Below are positions 30,601 through 38,079 of a stretch of DNA of 38,187 bases, one piece after another. This DNA comes from Chloroflexota bacterium. Its GTDB lineage: Archaea; Iainarchaeota; Iainarchaeia; Iainarchaeales; GCA-2688035. Numbering within the stretch: position 1 is the stretch's first letter; each line of letters starts with the position of its first letter. Both the position numbers and the translations under genes were made by a program. The stretch is from contig JAFCCG010000014.1 in assembly GCA_017610335.1 (NCBI GenBank), positions 1 through 38,187 on the forward strand. The letters run 5' to 3'. Under the pieces are notes generated by a model. The model saw nothing but the letters and a program-made list of their open reading frames with translations. It was not told the DNA's origin and made no database searches.

Positions 30601-30720
30601 CTGTCCGGCGGGTTCTATCGTATCATTTATGCATTTGTCCTATTTAAGAATTAGTAATCCCGCTTCCTGGATCTGCACATGGGATGATTGGTTTGTGGTA
30701 GGTGGTTAGTGGTTTGTAGT
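30601..30720 (-). repeat. tRNA-Tyr-derived repeat R2
   Basis: Minus strand: A/C-rich arm (TACAAACCACTAACCACC...), CCCATGTGCAGATCCAGGAA and GCGGGATTACTAAT (acceptor end and trailer start). Then there is an extra segment of about 45 nt that holds a promoter-like TTCTTAAATAGG, and the box CGCCGGACAG. The inserted promoter makes this copy the longest. Confidence 0.8.
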
Positions 30721-30759
30721 ATGGCTTCTTTTTCTTGTCTCATCTTAATTTGCTCTTAA

Positions 30760-31128
30760 TTATTTTATGAATTCAACATTCTTCATTTCCTTGAACTGCC
30801 TGTCGCCTGTGAGAAATTTGATGTTTTTTTCCAACGCTATTTGGTAGCCTATTGCGTCAACGTAAGAGATTTTTTTTGCTTTTTCTTTTAGTCTTAGTTG
30901 CATCGCTTTTTTGATTGTTTCATCTTCTATGTCTTCTGTTATTGGTAAGAAAGAATCGTATGCCGTTTCTGCTTTTTCTTTGCTTATATCTTTTAGCATC
31001 ACATAATAGAGTTCCATCAAGTTAAGCCTGCTTGTTATTCCTATATGTTCTTGGAAATATTTCTTGAAATTTTTGTTGGCGTTAACGTATTCTATTAGTG
31101 CATATGTGTCGTAGAAGTATTCTGCCAT
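30760..31128 (-). CDS. vapC: VapC-type PIN-domain toxin
   Basis: A 122-residue PIN ribonuclease. Acidic residues expected at the active site are visible: YDTYALIEY (D7), MELYYVML (E39), SYVDAIGYQIA (D near 91) and TGDRQFKEM (D near 108). PIN toxins cleave tRNA or rRNA. It abuts the VapB gene (TAA-ATG), the normal antitoxin-first order, and the pair fills one cassette between R1 and R2. Confidence 0.9.
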   Translation of the reverse strand: MAEYFYDTYALIEYVNANKNFKKYFQEHIGITSRLNLMELYYVMLKDISKEKAETAYDSFLPITEDIEDETIKKAMQLRLKEKAKKISYVDAIGYQIALEKNIKFLTGDRQFKEMKNVEFIK

Positions 31129-31341
31129 TTAATTCCATCCTGCTCTTAACTCGTCTTTAATCTCTTGTGCGCTTCTTTTGAATTTTGCAATGCCAAATAA
31201 CTCTTTTATCGGCATAATTTTCCTTACTTCCACAACAAGTTTGTCGTTTGGCCTGATTTTTTCCTTTTCAATTGTTTCGGCTGGGAAGGTTGCGCCAATG
31301 CTGTTTCCCCATTTTCTTGCAGTAACAACAACTTCAGACAT
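31129..31341 (-). CDS. vapB: VapB-type AbrB/SpoVT antitoxin
   Basis: A 70-residue protein with an N-terminal swapped-hairpin AbrB fold (VVVTARKWGNSIGATFPAETIEKEKIRPNDKL) that binds DNA. The C-terminal helix (FKRSAQEIKDELRAGWN) should wrap VapC. A TTTAAATATAA promoter and GGTGA site lie between it and repeat R1. Expected to repress its own operon. Confidence 0.9.
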   Translation of the reverse strand: MSEVVVTARKWGNSIGATFPAETIEKEKIRPNDKLVVEVRKIMPIKELFGIAKFKRSAQEIKDELRAGWN

Positions 31342-31392
31342 AATTATATCACCAATATAATTATATAATAAGTTATATTTAAACCTTTCCTT

Positions 31393-31480
31393 TGTCGTCC
31401 GGTGTAATTGTGTAATTCCGCTTCCTGGATTTGCATACCGGGGATTTGGTTGGTGGTCTGCGGTTATCGGTTTGTTGTTT
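31393..31480 (-). repeat. tRNA-Tyr-derived repeat R1 (closest to the tRNA)
   Basis: Minus strand: A/C-rich arm (ACAAACCGATAACCGC...) beginning 1 nt after the mazF stop, CCCCGGTATGCAAATCCAGG and AAGCGGA (T-arm and acceptor end, diverged), type-B trailer ATTACACAATTACACCGGAC. The T-loop reads TGCAAAT, keeping A58, where the tRNA itself now reads TGCAGAT. Confidence 0.85.
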
Positions 31481-31481
31481 C

Positions 31482-31838
31482 TTATAATTCATACAATTCC
31501 TTGATTTTTTGTTTTACTTCTTTTAGTTTTTGGCTTGAGATTTTTCCTATGTTTTTGGTAATCAACTTTTTTTCTATTGTTGTGGGAAAATCCACAAGAA
31601 TTTTGCTTTCTACTTTTAGTTCTCCTCTGCCCAAATCTTTGTTTGTCAGTTTTACATCGTATTTTGCTTTTGCAGATGTGGAGGAAACACTTAAGACAAT
31701 CAAGTCTTCTGAATGCTTGTTGTAATTGGAATTACTTATTACAAGAACTGGCCTTCTCTTAAAGCCCACTTGCTGCGAGTAGAGAATGTTTGCTACTATT
31801 ATGTTGCCTTGTTCAAAACTTGAAGAGTTTTTCTGCAT
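31482..31838 (-). CDS. MazF/PemK-type toxin
   Basis: A 118-residue endoribonuclease-type toxin. QGNIIVANILYS at the start, the substrate-loop segment FKRRPVLVISN, and EDLIVLSVSST in the core are typical of MazF/PemK. ATG at 31838 is chosen because it starts this conserved region; it lies inside the end of the RHH antitoxin gene (26-nt overlap), implying translational coupling. mRNA cleavage is inferred. With the RHH gene it makes the cassette nearest the tRNA-Tyr 3' end. Confidence 0.88.
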   Translation of the reverse strand: MQKNSSSFEQGNIIVANILYSQQVGFKRRPVLVISNSNYNKHSEDLIVLSVSSTSAKAKYDVKLTNKDLGRGELKVESKILVDFPTTIEKKLITKNIGKISSQKLKEVKQKIKELYEL

Positions 31839-32016
31839 CGTCTCCCTCTTCAACAAGTCGTTTGTAAGCATATGCTCTAAGTGGTTCTTTTTCCGCTTCA
31901 AGAATATTTACCTTTTCTTGAAATGTTTGTCTTGCCACCTCGGCCCATCTTATTTCAGCGTGCTTTCTCATCTTGCTATGCAGCTCATCAGGAATTGCCA
32001 TGGTCATATTAGCCAT
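31813..32016 (-). CDS. Ribbon-helix-helix antitoxin of the MazF pair (copy 2)
   Basis: A 67-residue RHH protein, MANMTMAIPDELHSKMRKHAE, strongly similar to copy 1 at 27013-27225 and differing mostly near the C-terminus (GDDAEKLFKF). Its promoter, CTTTAAATAG near 32050-32060, lies just after the tRNA-Tyr trailer, so the cassette carries its own promoter. Compared with copy 1 the leader has about 10 extra nt from a short AAGTA-type duplication. Confidence 0.88.
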   Translation of the reverse strand: MANMTMAIPDELHSKMRKHAEIRWAEVARQTFQEKVNILEAEKEPLRAYAYKRLVEEGDDAEKLFKF

Positions 32017-32082
32017 AAAATCACCTAAATAAGTAAAATAAGTAGAAGTCTATTTAAAGCTTTCTTTCGCCGTCCAGAGTGC

Positions 32083-32102
32083 CTTTTTCTTGATAGAAAA
32101 AG
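32083..32102 (-). terminator. tRNA-Tyr trailer hairpin and T-run
   Basis: Directly after the tRNA discriminator base the minus strand reads CTTTTTC-TATCAA-GAAAAAG, a perfect 7-bp stem with a 6-nt loop that includes a T-run, a likely archaeal termination or 3'-processing signal. The same sequence occurs after the acceptor end in repeat R7 at 8 kb. Confidence 0.6.
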
Positions 32103-32241
32103 TCCCGCCTCCCGGATCTGCACCGGGGACCTCTCGGTAACTGCTTTTGCAAGCAGTACATTCAAAATGAATGCTTGCTCCCATTTTCTGGAAGTATTAA
32201 AAAACTACAGCCGAGCGCTCTAACTGCTGAGCTAAGGCGGG
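32103..32241 (-). tRNA. tRNA-Tyr (GUA) with 66-nt intron
   Basis: Acceptor stem CCCGCCT/AGGCGGG (C1-G72, the archaeal Tyr identity pair), D-stem GCTC/GAGC, anticodon stem CTCGG/CCGAG with anticodon GTA, 5-nt variable loop AGGTC, T-stem CCCGG/CCGGG, discriminator A73. The intron (32139-32204) lies after position 37 and can form two hairpins (CTTCCA/TGGGAG and GCAAGC/GCTTGC). Unusual: the T-loop reads TGCAGAT (G at 55 and G at 58 instead of T and A), and the D-loop AGCAGTTA lacks the GG pair. The 3' half is repeated seven more times in the window. CCA is not encoded. Confidence 0.9.
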
Positions 32242-32277
32242 GGTTTACTGTAGATTAATTTAATCAAGGAATCTATT

Positions 32278-33174
32278 TTAAGCTATTGTTTTGGCTTTGA
32301 ATCCTTTTTCAAACAGCATTGGCCAAAGCCAGCTTATCCAAAATCCTCCGAATGCGTATAATAGAAATGCCTGCGGAACTGTTAAAATAAAGCCAATCGA
32401 AACAATTCCTTCTCCAATTACGCCAATTCCTGCCAGCAAAGCAAAACCAACTGCATATTTTGCCGCAAGGAATTTTCTCAAAAGAATGCTTTGGCTTGCT
32501 CCCATTTCTTTGAATAGGAAAAATCCTGCATAAAAGCCAATGAACATTCCTGCCATTGGAAAGCTTTTCAAAAACATTACTGCCAAAACAGCAATTGCAA
32601 TCAATACTACTAATACAAGTTCGTCTTCAAGTTTGCTTGGTTTAAAGTTTCTGTGAAACAGTTTGTTTTTTGCAATAATGTTTAATTTGCCAATAACAAT
32701 TCCTAAAGCAAGTCCTGCAAGAACATCTGTAAGATAATGCATTCCAAGATACATTCTGCTGTATAAAACCAGTACAACAATTATTACAAAAATTGCTTTC
32801 CAATACTTTTCAATTGCGCCATAGCAATATGTAAAACCAGCGGCAATTATTGTAGCATGGCCACTTGGAAATCCATGTGTGTCATATCCATCGCCTGCCA
32901 TTACTTTAAAATCAGTTGGAGACGGTCTTGGTCTTGCAAATGCGTATTTTAAAGCACCTGCTGCAGCAGAAGCAAAAACTACAAGATTCATCATAAAAAA
33001 GCCCCTGTTTTCCTGGCCTCTCCAATACAATGCTGCCGCAATAGTGACCCAAAAAATAGGATTTCCCAAAAATGTTATTGCAAGCATTATCGGTGTAAAT
33101 AATGGGTGAATTCCTGTCTGTATTGCTTGTAAGAACGCATAGTCAAATTGTTCTATTGCAAAAAGTATGCTCAT
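32278..33174 (-). CDS. PAP2-family membrane phosphatase
   Basis: A 298-residue membrane protein with the three PAP2 phosphatase motifs: KYAFARPRP, PSGH (in HGFPSGHATIIAAG) and SRMYLGMHYLTDVLAG. About eight membrane helices are predicted; the C-terminal third is an extra membrane region that is not part of the core fold. The likely substrate is a polyprenyl or lipid phosphate, acting on the outer face. tRNA-Tyr follows 36 nt downstream on the same strand. Confidence 0.93.
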   Translation of the reverse strand: MSILFAIEQFDYAFLQAIQTGIHPLFTPIMLAITFLGNPIFWVTIAAALYWRGQENRGFFMMNLVVFASAAAGALKYAFARPRPSPTDFKVMAGDGYDTHGFPSGHATIIAAGFTYCYGAIEKYWKAIFVIIVVLVLYSRMYLGMHYLTDVLAGLALGIVIGKLNIIAKNKLFHRNFKPSKLEDELVLVVLIAIAVLAVMFLKSFPMAGMFIGFYAGFFLFKEMGASQSILLRKFLAAKYAVGFALLAGIGVIGEGIVSIGFILTVPQAFLLYAFGGFWISWLWPMLFEKGFKAKTIA

Positions 33175-33200
33175 TGGAAAACCAAGTGCTTTTTTCCTAT

Positions 33201-33641
33201 TTAAGCCTTCTTTTTCATCATTCTTTTCATGCCTGGAATTTTAACAGATGTATAATCTACAAATAATTCTGTTTCAGTTAAAGCCTTTCTCATGGCATAA
33301 ACTTTACAAAATCCAATCAATTCAGTTTGTTCGTTTTTCTGCAATTCAGGTTTTGTACAAATTTCTTTTATAACAGAATTAACTTTTCTTCCACCAACTT
33401 CGGCAATAGCAATTGCAACACTTTCCTTTCCTTTGCTTAATCCAAGTTCGGCAATTGCGGCATCAACCTTGTCTAATTCAATAATTTTTCTTAAATTGTC
33501 TTCTATTTTTCTGTCAATTCCTGTTTCCAAAGAAGCCAAAAATTCCATTATTGTCTTTGGCTCTGTTGCAGCCTCAATTTTGAGCTTTTTGATTGATTTC
33601 CAATTCTCATAATTTGCAATAAATTGAATAATTTCATCCAT
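33201..33641 (-). CDS. Hypothetical helical protein
   Basis: A 146-residue, mostly alpha-helical protein, MDEIIQFIANYENWKSIKKLKIEAATEPKTI, ending in a basic GMKRMMKKKA. ATG at 33641 with a GGTGAG site is preferred to an upstream TTG. I recognise no family. The EAATEPKTIMEFLASLETG segment could be a degenerate helix-turn-helix, but this is weak. It sits 26 nt upstream of the PAP2 gene on the same strand, and may be co-transcribed with it. Confidence 0.65.
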   Translation of the reverse strand: MDEIIQFIANYENWKSIKKLKIEAATEPKTIMEFLASLETGIDRKIEDNLRKIIELDKVDAAIAELGLSKGKESVAIAIAEVGGRKVNSVIKEICTKPELQKNEQTELIGFCKVYAMRKALTETELFVDYTSVKIPGMKRMMKKKA

Positions 33642-33768
33642 TTCACTCACCAAACAAAAATATGCTCTAACTTGTTTTTAAGCCTTGCCCTCTTTTTTCC
33701 ATGTTTTTACTTTGCCAAAACGCTCTTAAATTCTTCCCTGATTATTAAATTCAAGGAGTTACTTTTAA

Positions 33769-35253
33769 ATGAGGGAAGAAATCAGAAAAACAACCAGCCT
33801 TTGTCCTGAATGCATTGAAATTTTGCCAGCAACTGTTTTTGCAGAAAATGGCAAAGTATTCATTGAAAAGACTTGTCCAAAGCATGGTTCTTTCAAAGAA
33901 CTTTACTGGAGCAGTTACAAACTCTACAAAAAGTCTGCCAAGTTTGCTGCTAAAGGTCGTGGTATTGAAAATCCAACTGTAAAAGGCAAAATAGAATGTC
34001 CAAAAAGCTGCGGACTCTGCATCCTGCATAACACAAACAGTTCTCTTACAAATATTGTTCTTACAAACAGATGCGATTTGAATTGCTGGTATTGTTTTTT
34101 TTATGCCCAAAAAGCAGGCTATATTTACGAGCCTTCAAGACAGCAGATTAGAGACATGCTCAAACACATCAGGGATGAAAGGCCTGTTCCAGGAAACGCA
34201 GTACAAATTACTGGTGGCGAACCTGCTTTAAGAGAAGATTTGCTTGACATAATTCAGGACATTAAAGCAATGGGTTTTGATCATGTTCAGGTTAATACAA
34301 ACGGAATAAAGCTTGCAATTGATTCAAAGTTTGCAGCAAGATTGAGGCATGCAGGAACAAACACTCTTTACCTTAGTTTTGACGGCGTAACTGAAAAAAC
34401 AAATCCAAAAAACCATTTTGAAATTCCAAGAGCGTTAGATAATTGCAGAGAAGGAGGGCTTGGGGCAGTTCTTGTTCCGACAATAATAAACAATGTAAAC
34501 GATCACGAAATAGGAGATATTCTTCGTTTTGGATTTGAAAACATTGATACAATCAGGGGAATAAATTACCAGCCTGTTTCACTCGTTGGACAAATGCCTC
34601 GCAAGGAAAGGGAAAAGCACAGAATTACAATTCCTGATGTTATAGCAAAAATTGAAGCGCAAACAAATGCACAAATAACAAGTGAAGACTTTTTTCCTGT
34701 ACCAATTGCTGTTCCTGTGGCAAAATTCATAGAACATTTAAGAGACAAACCACAATATGAATTATCAGCACATCATGCCTGCGGGATGGCAACATATGTT
34801 TTCAAAGACAGAAATGAACTCATGCCAATTACCCGTTTTTTGGATGTTGAAGGATTTGTTGAATTCTTAAATGAACAAGGAAAAATTCTTTTTGATGTTC
34901 TTGTAAAACACGATTACAAAGCGCTTTCAGCATTTCATCACAAAAGTCTTTTCATTGGAATGATGCATTTCATGGACTTATACAATTACGACATTCAAAG
35001 GGTTCAAAACTGCGCAATCCATTATGCAACACCAAGCACGGAACATCCAATTGTTCCATTTTGTGCATTCAATGTTTTGCCAGAGCTTTACAGGGACAAA
35101 ATCCAAAAAGAATTCGGAATGCCAATAAAGCAATGGGAAAAAGAAACAGGCCGCAAATTGAAAAAAGAATTTTACAAAAGGGACAAAAAAGATTTAATGG
35201 ATAAAGTTTATTTCAAAACCTACAAAAATTTTGCTCCTGATTCAAAAGATTAA
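33769..35253 (+). CDS. Radical SAM protein of the Tes (tetraether synthase)/COG1964 type
   Basis: A 494-residue radical SAM enzyme. The cluster motif is CDLNCWYC (C102, C106, C109), followed by ITGGEPALREDL. Extra cysteine groups precede it: CPEC with CPKHG (C12, C15, C36), and CPKSCGLC (C77, C81, C84). Further ones follow (HHACGM, QNCAIHY, VPFCAFN). The layout matches the archaeal group that includes Tes, the enzyme that joins two archaeol lipids to give tetraether membranes. Length fits. If it is Tes, this cell has GDGT lipids. Other COG1964 members have different or unknown roles, so the exact reaction is not certain. It has its own promoter region and precedes tRNA-Thr (opposite strand). 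Confidence 0.85.
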   Translation: MREEIRKTTSLCPECIEILPATVFAENGKVFIEKTCPKHGSFKELYWSSYKLYKKSAKFAAKGRGIENPTVKGKIECPKSCGLCILHNTNSSLTNIVLTNRCDLNCWYCFFYAQKAGYIYEPSRQQIRDMLKHIRDERPVPGNAVQITGGEPALREDLLDIIQDIKAMGFDHVQVNTNGIKLAIDSKFAARLRHAGTNTLYLSFDGVTEKTNPKNHFEIPRALDNCREGGLGAVLVPTIINNVNDHEIGDILRFGFENIDTIRGINYQPVSLVGQMPRKEREKHRITIPDVIAKIEAQTNAQITSEDFFPVPIAVPVAKFIEHLRDKPQYELSAHHACGMATYVFKDRNELMPITRFLDVEGFVEFLNEQGKILFDVLVKHDYKALSAFHHKSLFIGMMHFMDLYNYDIQRVQNCAIHYATPSTEHPIVPFCAFNVLPELYRDKIQKEFGMPIKQWEKETGRKLKKEFYKRDKKDLMDKVYFKTYKNFAPDSKD

Positions 35254-35254
35254 A

Positions 35255-35326
35255 AGCCCTCGGTGGGATTTGAACCCGCGACCCCAAGTTTACAAAACTT
35301 GTGCTCTACCACTGAGCTACGAGGGC
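35255..35326 (-). tRNA. tRNA-Thr (UGU)
   Basis: Acceptor GCCCTCG/CGAGGGC, D-stem GCTC/GAGC, anticodon stem CAAGT/ACTTG with loop TTTGTAA (anticodon TGT), T-arm GCGGG-TTCAAAT-CCCAC with one C-A mismatch, and T73. No intron. It has a normal TTCAAAT T-loop, in contrast to tRNA-Tyr. Confidence 0.95.
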
Positions 35327-35376
35327 AAAAGCTTTTTTTTCCTTTTTATTTTCTTCAATAAAAGAATTAGCCCTCC

Positions 35377-35970
35377 TCACTTTTTTAACTCTTTTGTTTC
35401 CAAAAGCCTTTTGTCAATTAATTCCATTTTTTCCCTTGCTTCTGTAATATTTGCCTTTGTATCCTTGCAGCCGTCATTTAACAAAAGGCAAGCCTGAGTA
35501 TGAATTTTTGTTCCCTTAAAATTGTCAAATGCAAGATTTGCCTCATGATAACAGCATAATCCCATTGTTGCACTTGGCTTGTATTTTTTCACAAGCTTTG
35601 TAACCATACTTCCTCCAGGTGCAACAAATGTCTTTGCATAACCCAATTCTTCTGCAATTCCAATAAGTTCTGCAATATCGCATTTTCCGCATCTTTTGCA
35701 CTGCAATCCTTCATCATTATACTTTGCCTTGCATTCCTTGCTGTTTCTAAGACAATGAGGCAAAAAAAGAATTCTTTTATTGTAAGGTGTTGCCTTAAAG
35801 CCGTATTCGTTAAGTTTATTTCTTAACTCTACATGCGTATAATTAACCAGTCTTTTGTTCAAGCCAAAAGTTTGCGCAATAGCTTGCGTTGCACCTGCAA
35901 CATCAAGGTGGGTGGCTCTGTCAACGGTTTCAGCAACAGCTTCCTTTATTTTCTCAGTAATTTTTGGCAT
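35377..35970 (-). CDS. DUF116 family protein
   Basis: A 197-residue protein of DUF116 (COG1852). The signature includes LFLPHCLRNSKECKAKYNDEGLQCKRCGKCDI, with cysteines spaced for a metal or Fe-S site, then FVAPGGSMVTKLVKKYKP and LCCYHEANLAF. Family function is unknown; members occur in methanogens and other anaerobes. It lies alone between tRNA-Thr and the methyltransferase-like gene. The cysteine cluster suggests redox or sulfur chemistry, but this is inferred. Confidence 0.85.
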   Translation of the reverse strand: MPKITEKIKEAVAETVDRATHLDVAGATQAIAQTFGLNKRLVNYTHVELRNKLNEYGFKATPYNKRILFLPHCLRNSKECKAKYNDEGLQCKRCGKCDIAELIGIAEELGYAKTFVAPGGSMVTKLVKKYKPSATMGLCCYHEANLAFDNFKGTKIHTQACLLLNDGCKDTKANITEAREKMELIDKRLLETKELKK

Positions 35971-36127
35971 AATTTAACAGTAAAAATAGGAGTGGAAAGG
36001 GTTAAATAATTAAAGAAAAATTGCCAAGACTGAGCTATAAATGGTTTCGTTTAATTTACTTGTTTTCCTGCAGTGTGCTTAGCTTATGGTTGCTAAATTT
36101 ATTATACTACTTTAAGAGAATACTTAT

Positions 36128-36823
36128 ATGGTTTCTCCAATAAAAAAGTGGTTAACTAGAAAGTTATTCCATTTTCAGAGGCGAGGAAAGGCAAGACAGT
36201 TTCGCGAGTGGAGAAAAAACTCTTTGCCTTCATGGACTGAAAATGCTCGCACCTTGGAAGATATAAAAAGAACTTATAATGTTGACTTAGTTGATATTGT
36301 AAGAGCGTCTGGTAAGAAACCAAGAGTTTTTGATGCTGGGGCTGGGTTGTTAAAAGTTTCTATAGGGTTAAAGGAATCTTTGGGCAGTAATGTTTTTGTT
36401 GAAGCTTTAACTTTAGTTTGTCCAAGACCAATGACTGCTAAGGAAAAAGAAAAAGAGGAGGGGCAAAAAAGATACGTTAGAGAACATGGTTCAGTTTCCT
36501 TGTTGAGAAAACTTGAGAAATATGATGCTGGCTTAGAGCACGCTCTAAGAAACAAGCATTTAGTTGACAAGGTTTCTATTTCCACTCTGGAAAAATATGA
36601 CCCTAATGGAAGTTTTGATGTCATTGTTGATCTTTTTGGTCCTGCACAACATGGGAACAGGAAAAAAGTTTGGAGAAAGTACTTAGCTCTTAGTAAACCC
36701 GGCAGTGTAATACTTACAAACTCTCTGCCTGAAAGAAGAGCAGCAAAATTTTTCCGCGTTCAACAAATTGGAAAAAAACCTGAAGGCCAGTATGGCTTGT
36801 TTTTAGTAACAAGGATAAAATAA
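36128..36823 (+). CDS. Methyltransferase-like protein
   Basis: A 231-residue protein with a basic N-terminus (KKWLTRKLFHFQRRGKARQF) and a Rossmann-like core: RVFDAGAGLLKVSIGLKESL resembles SAM-binding motif I, and FDVIVDLFGPAQHG the motif IV region, followed by KPGSVILTNSLPERRAAKFF. This supports a class I SAM-dependent methyltransferase, possibly diverged. The target is unknown. A TATA element (TTATTATACT near 36100) is placed for a leaderless message. Codon use is somewhat different from that of neighbours, with more G/T-ending codons, possibly a sign of transfer. Confidence 0.65.
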   Translation: MVSPIKKWLTRKLFHFQRRGKARQFREWRKNSLPSWTENARTLEDIKRTYNVDLVDIVRASGKKPRVFDAGAGLLKVSIGLKESLGSNVFVEALTLVCPRPMTAKEKEKEEGQKRYVREHGSVSLLRKLEKYDAGLEHALRNKHLVDKVSISTLEKYDPNGSFDVIVDLFGPAQHGNRKKVWRKYLALSKPGSVILTNSLPERRAAKFFRVQQIGKKPEGQYGLFLVTRIK

Positions 36824-36887
36824 CTGTTATTCTTTTATTTGATTGCCCTTATTTGTCTACACAGGTCTTATTCTTATTGCACATGGA

Positions 36888-36962
36888 TGCCCCAACCGGG
36901 ATTTGAACCCAGGCTACGACCGTGAGAGGGTCGCGTGCTTAACCGGACTACACTATCGGGGC
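36888..36962 (-). tRNA. tRNA-Glu (CUC)
   Basis: Acceptor GCCCCGA with TTGGGGC (one G-T pair), anticodon stem CGACC/GGTCG with anticodon CTC, T-arm CTGGG-TTCAAAT-CCCGG, A73. No intron. The opposite-strand lytic transglycosylase gene begins 62 nt away. Confidence 0.93.
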
Positions 36963-37024
36963 TTGAAAAAATTGCATATGCCAACAATTATATTTGGGTT
37001 GTGGTTACTTTTATATAGGTTGCT

Positions 37025-37975
37025 ATGAATCCTTCGAGAAAAACAAGGCGTCAGATTGAAAAGGCAAAAGCCAGGCATTTAAAAGACCAGCGCAAGGCAA
37101 GACAAAGATATGAAAAATCCAAGCAAAAATTTTCCAGGCGGCACCTTTTTCGCTGGATTGCGGGAGGAAGCATTGCCTTTGGAGCAATTGCCGGCCTTTC
37201 AGGCAGGCATGCCAATAAGGTCCGGGAGCCATCTTCCAAACCTGTTTCAAGTCAAGTTCAATCTGTTGCTGAGCCAAACAGGCCTGTTGAGCCGAACAAG
37301 CTTGCCAAGCCGAACAGGCTTGCTGCAAAAGCTGTTGCTGAGCCGAACAGGCTTTCTAATCCGAACAAGCCTGTTGAAAAAAAGCTGCTTAGGGTGAAAA
37401 GACCGTTCGCTGAGATTAGGGCAGATGACTTTCTTTTGTTCAGGCAAGAGCAAGCCAAAAGGTTTGGAGTGGAATTTACAGCTAAGGCAATGGATAAGGA
37501 AGGTGAGTTTAAGCCGTCTGCTTCCCTGATGAGGCTGGTAAAGTCTGTCATTTCCGAAAAGTGCAAGGCGTTGAGAGCTAACAGAATAATGGTTTATTCA
37601 ATAATCTTTCACGAGTCCCGATTTAATCCAAACGCAAAGAGTTTCAAGGATGCAAGGGGGCTTGGCCAACTGCGGGACATCCAGATTAAACAGCTGAAAA
37701 AGCTTGGCTTTACTGTTTCAAATCCTTATGATATTGAACAAAGTGTTGAGGGCTGTGTTAGGTCAGTTAATTGGATGTGGGCAAATTTGAAGGTTAATGG
37801 CTCTAGAAAAAAGTTTTTGAATCTTACGAGGGAAAAACAGCTTAACATGCTGTTCACTGCCTACAACGGTGGGCTTTCCAGGTCAAACGAGCGCGGTCCA
37901 AACTACAAGTCAGGTTATAGCAAAGATGTTTTTTCTATTTACCAGCAAAACCTTAAAAGAAACCCTTTTAAGTAA
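37025..37975 (+). CDS. Lytic transglycosylase-like (SLT) protein with Tat-like signal
   Basis: A 316-residue protein. The basic N-terminus leads to SRRHLFRWIAGGSIAFGAIAG (residues 37-57), a twin-arginine-like motif plus hydrophobic segment that would export it or anchor it. Residues 82-117 are a linker with repeats of the type EPNRP, EPNKL and KPNRL. The C-terminal SLT fold has HESRFNPNAKSFKDARGLGQL (catalytic E197) and FTAYNGGLS. SLT enzymes cut peptidoglycan, which archaea lack, so the target may be bacterial or a different polymer. A TATA element (AATTATATTT near 36985) lies upstream. Activity is inferred from motif conservation. Confidence 0.85.
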   Translation: MNPSRKTRRQIEKAKARHLKDQRKARQRYEKSKQKFSRRHLFRWIAGGSIAFGAIAGLSGRHANKVREPSSKPVSSQVQSVAEPNRPVEPNKLAKPNRLAAKAVAEPNRLSNPNKPVEKKLLRVKRPFAEIRADDFLLFRQEQAKRFGVEFTAKAMDKEGEFKPSASLMRLVKSVISEKCKALRANRIMVYSIIFHESRFNPNAKSFKDARGLGQLRDIQIKQLKKLGFTVSNPYDIEQSVEGCVRSVNWMWANLKVNGSRKKFLNLTREKQLNMLFTAYNGGLSRSNERGPNYKSGYSKDVFSIYQQNLKRNPFK

Positions 37976-38079
37976 TTTTTTAGCATTTTTTTTCTGTGAT
38001 GAACAGGCTGAGAACAGAGCAATAAGGCTTTTTGCCCAAGTTGTGGTGAAGAAGATTATGAGTTCTGAAAACGCATTTT

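Noticed and set aside
27701-32080. CRISPR array
   Set aside because: The repeats are long, diverged and spaced by 0.3-1.6 kb of genes, not by short unique spacers; no cas genes are seen.
27013-32102. Conventional integrative element or provirus
   Set aside because: No integrase, replication, capsid or conjugation gene is visible, and there are many internal repeats rather than a single flanking pair.
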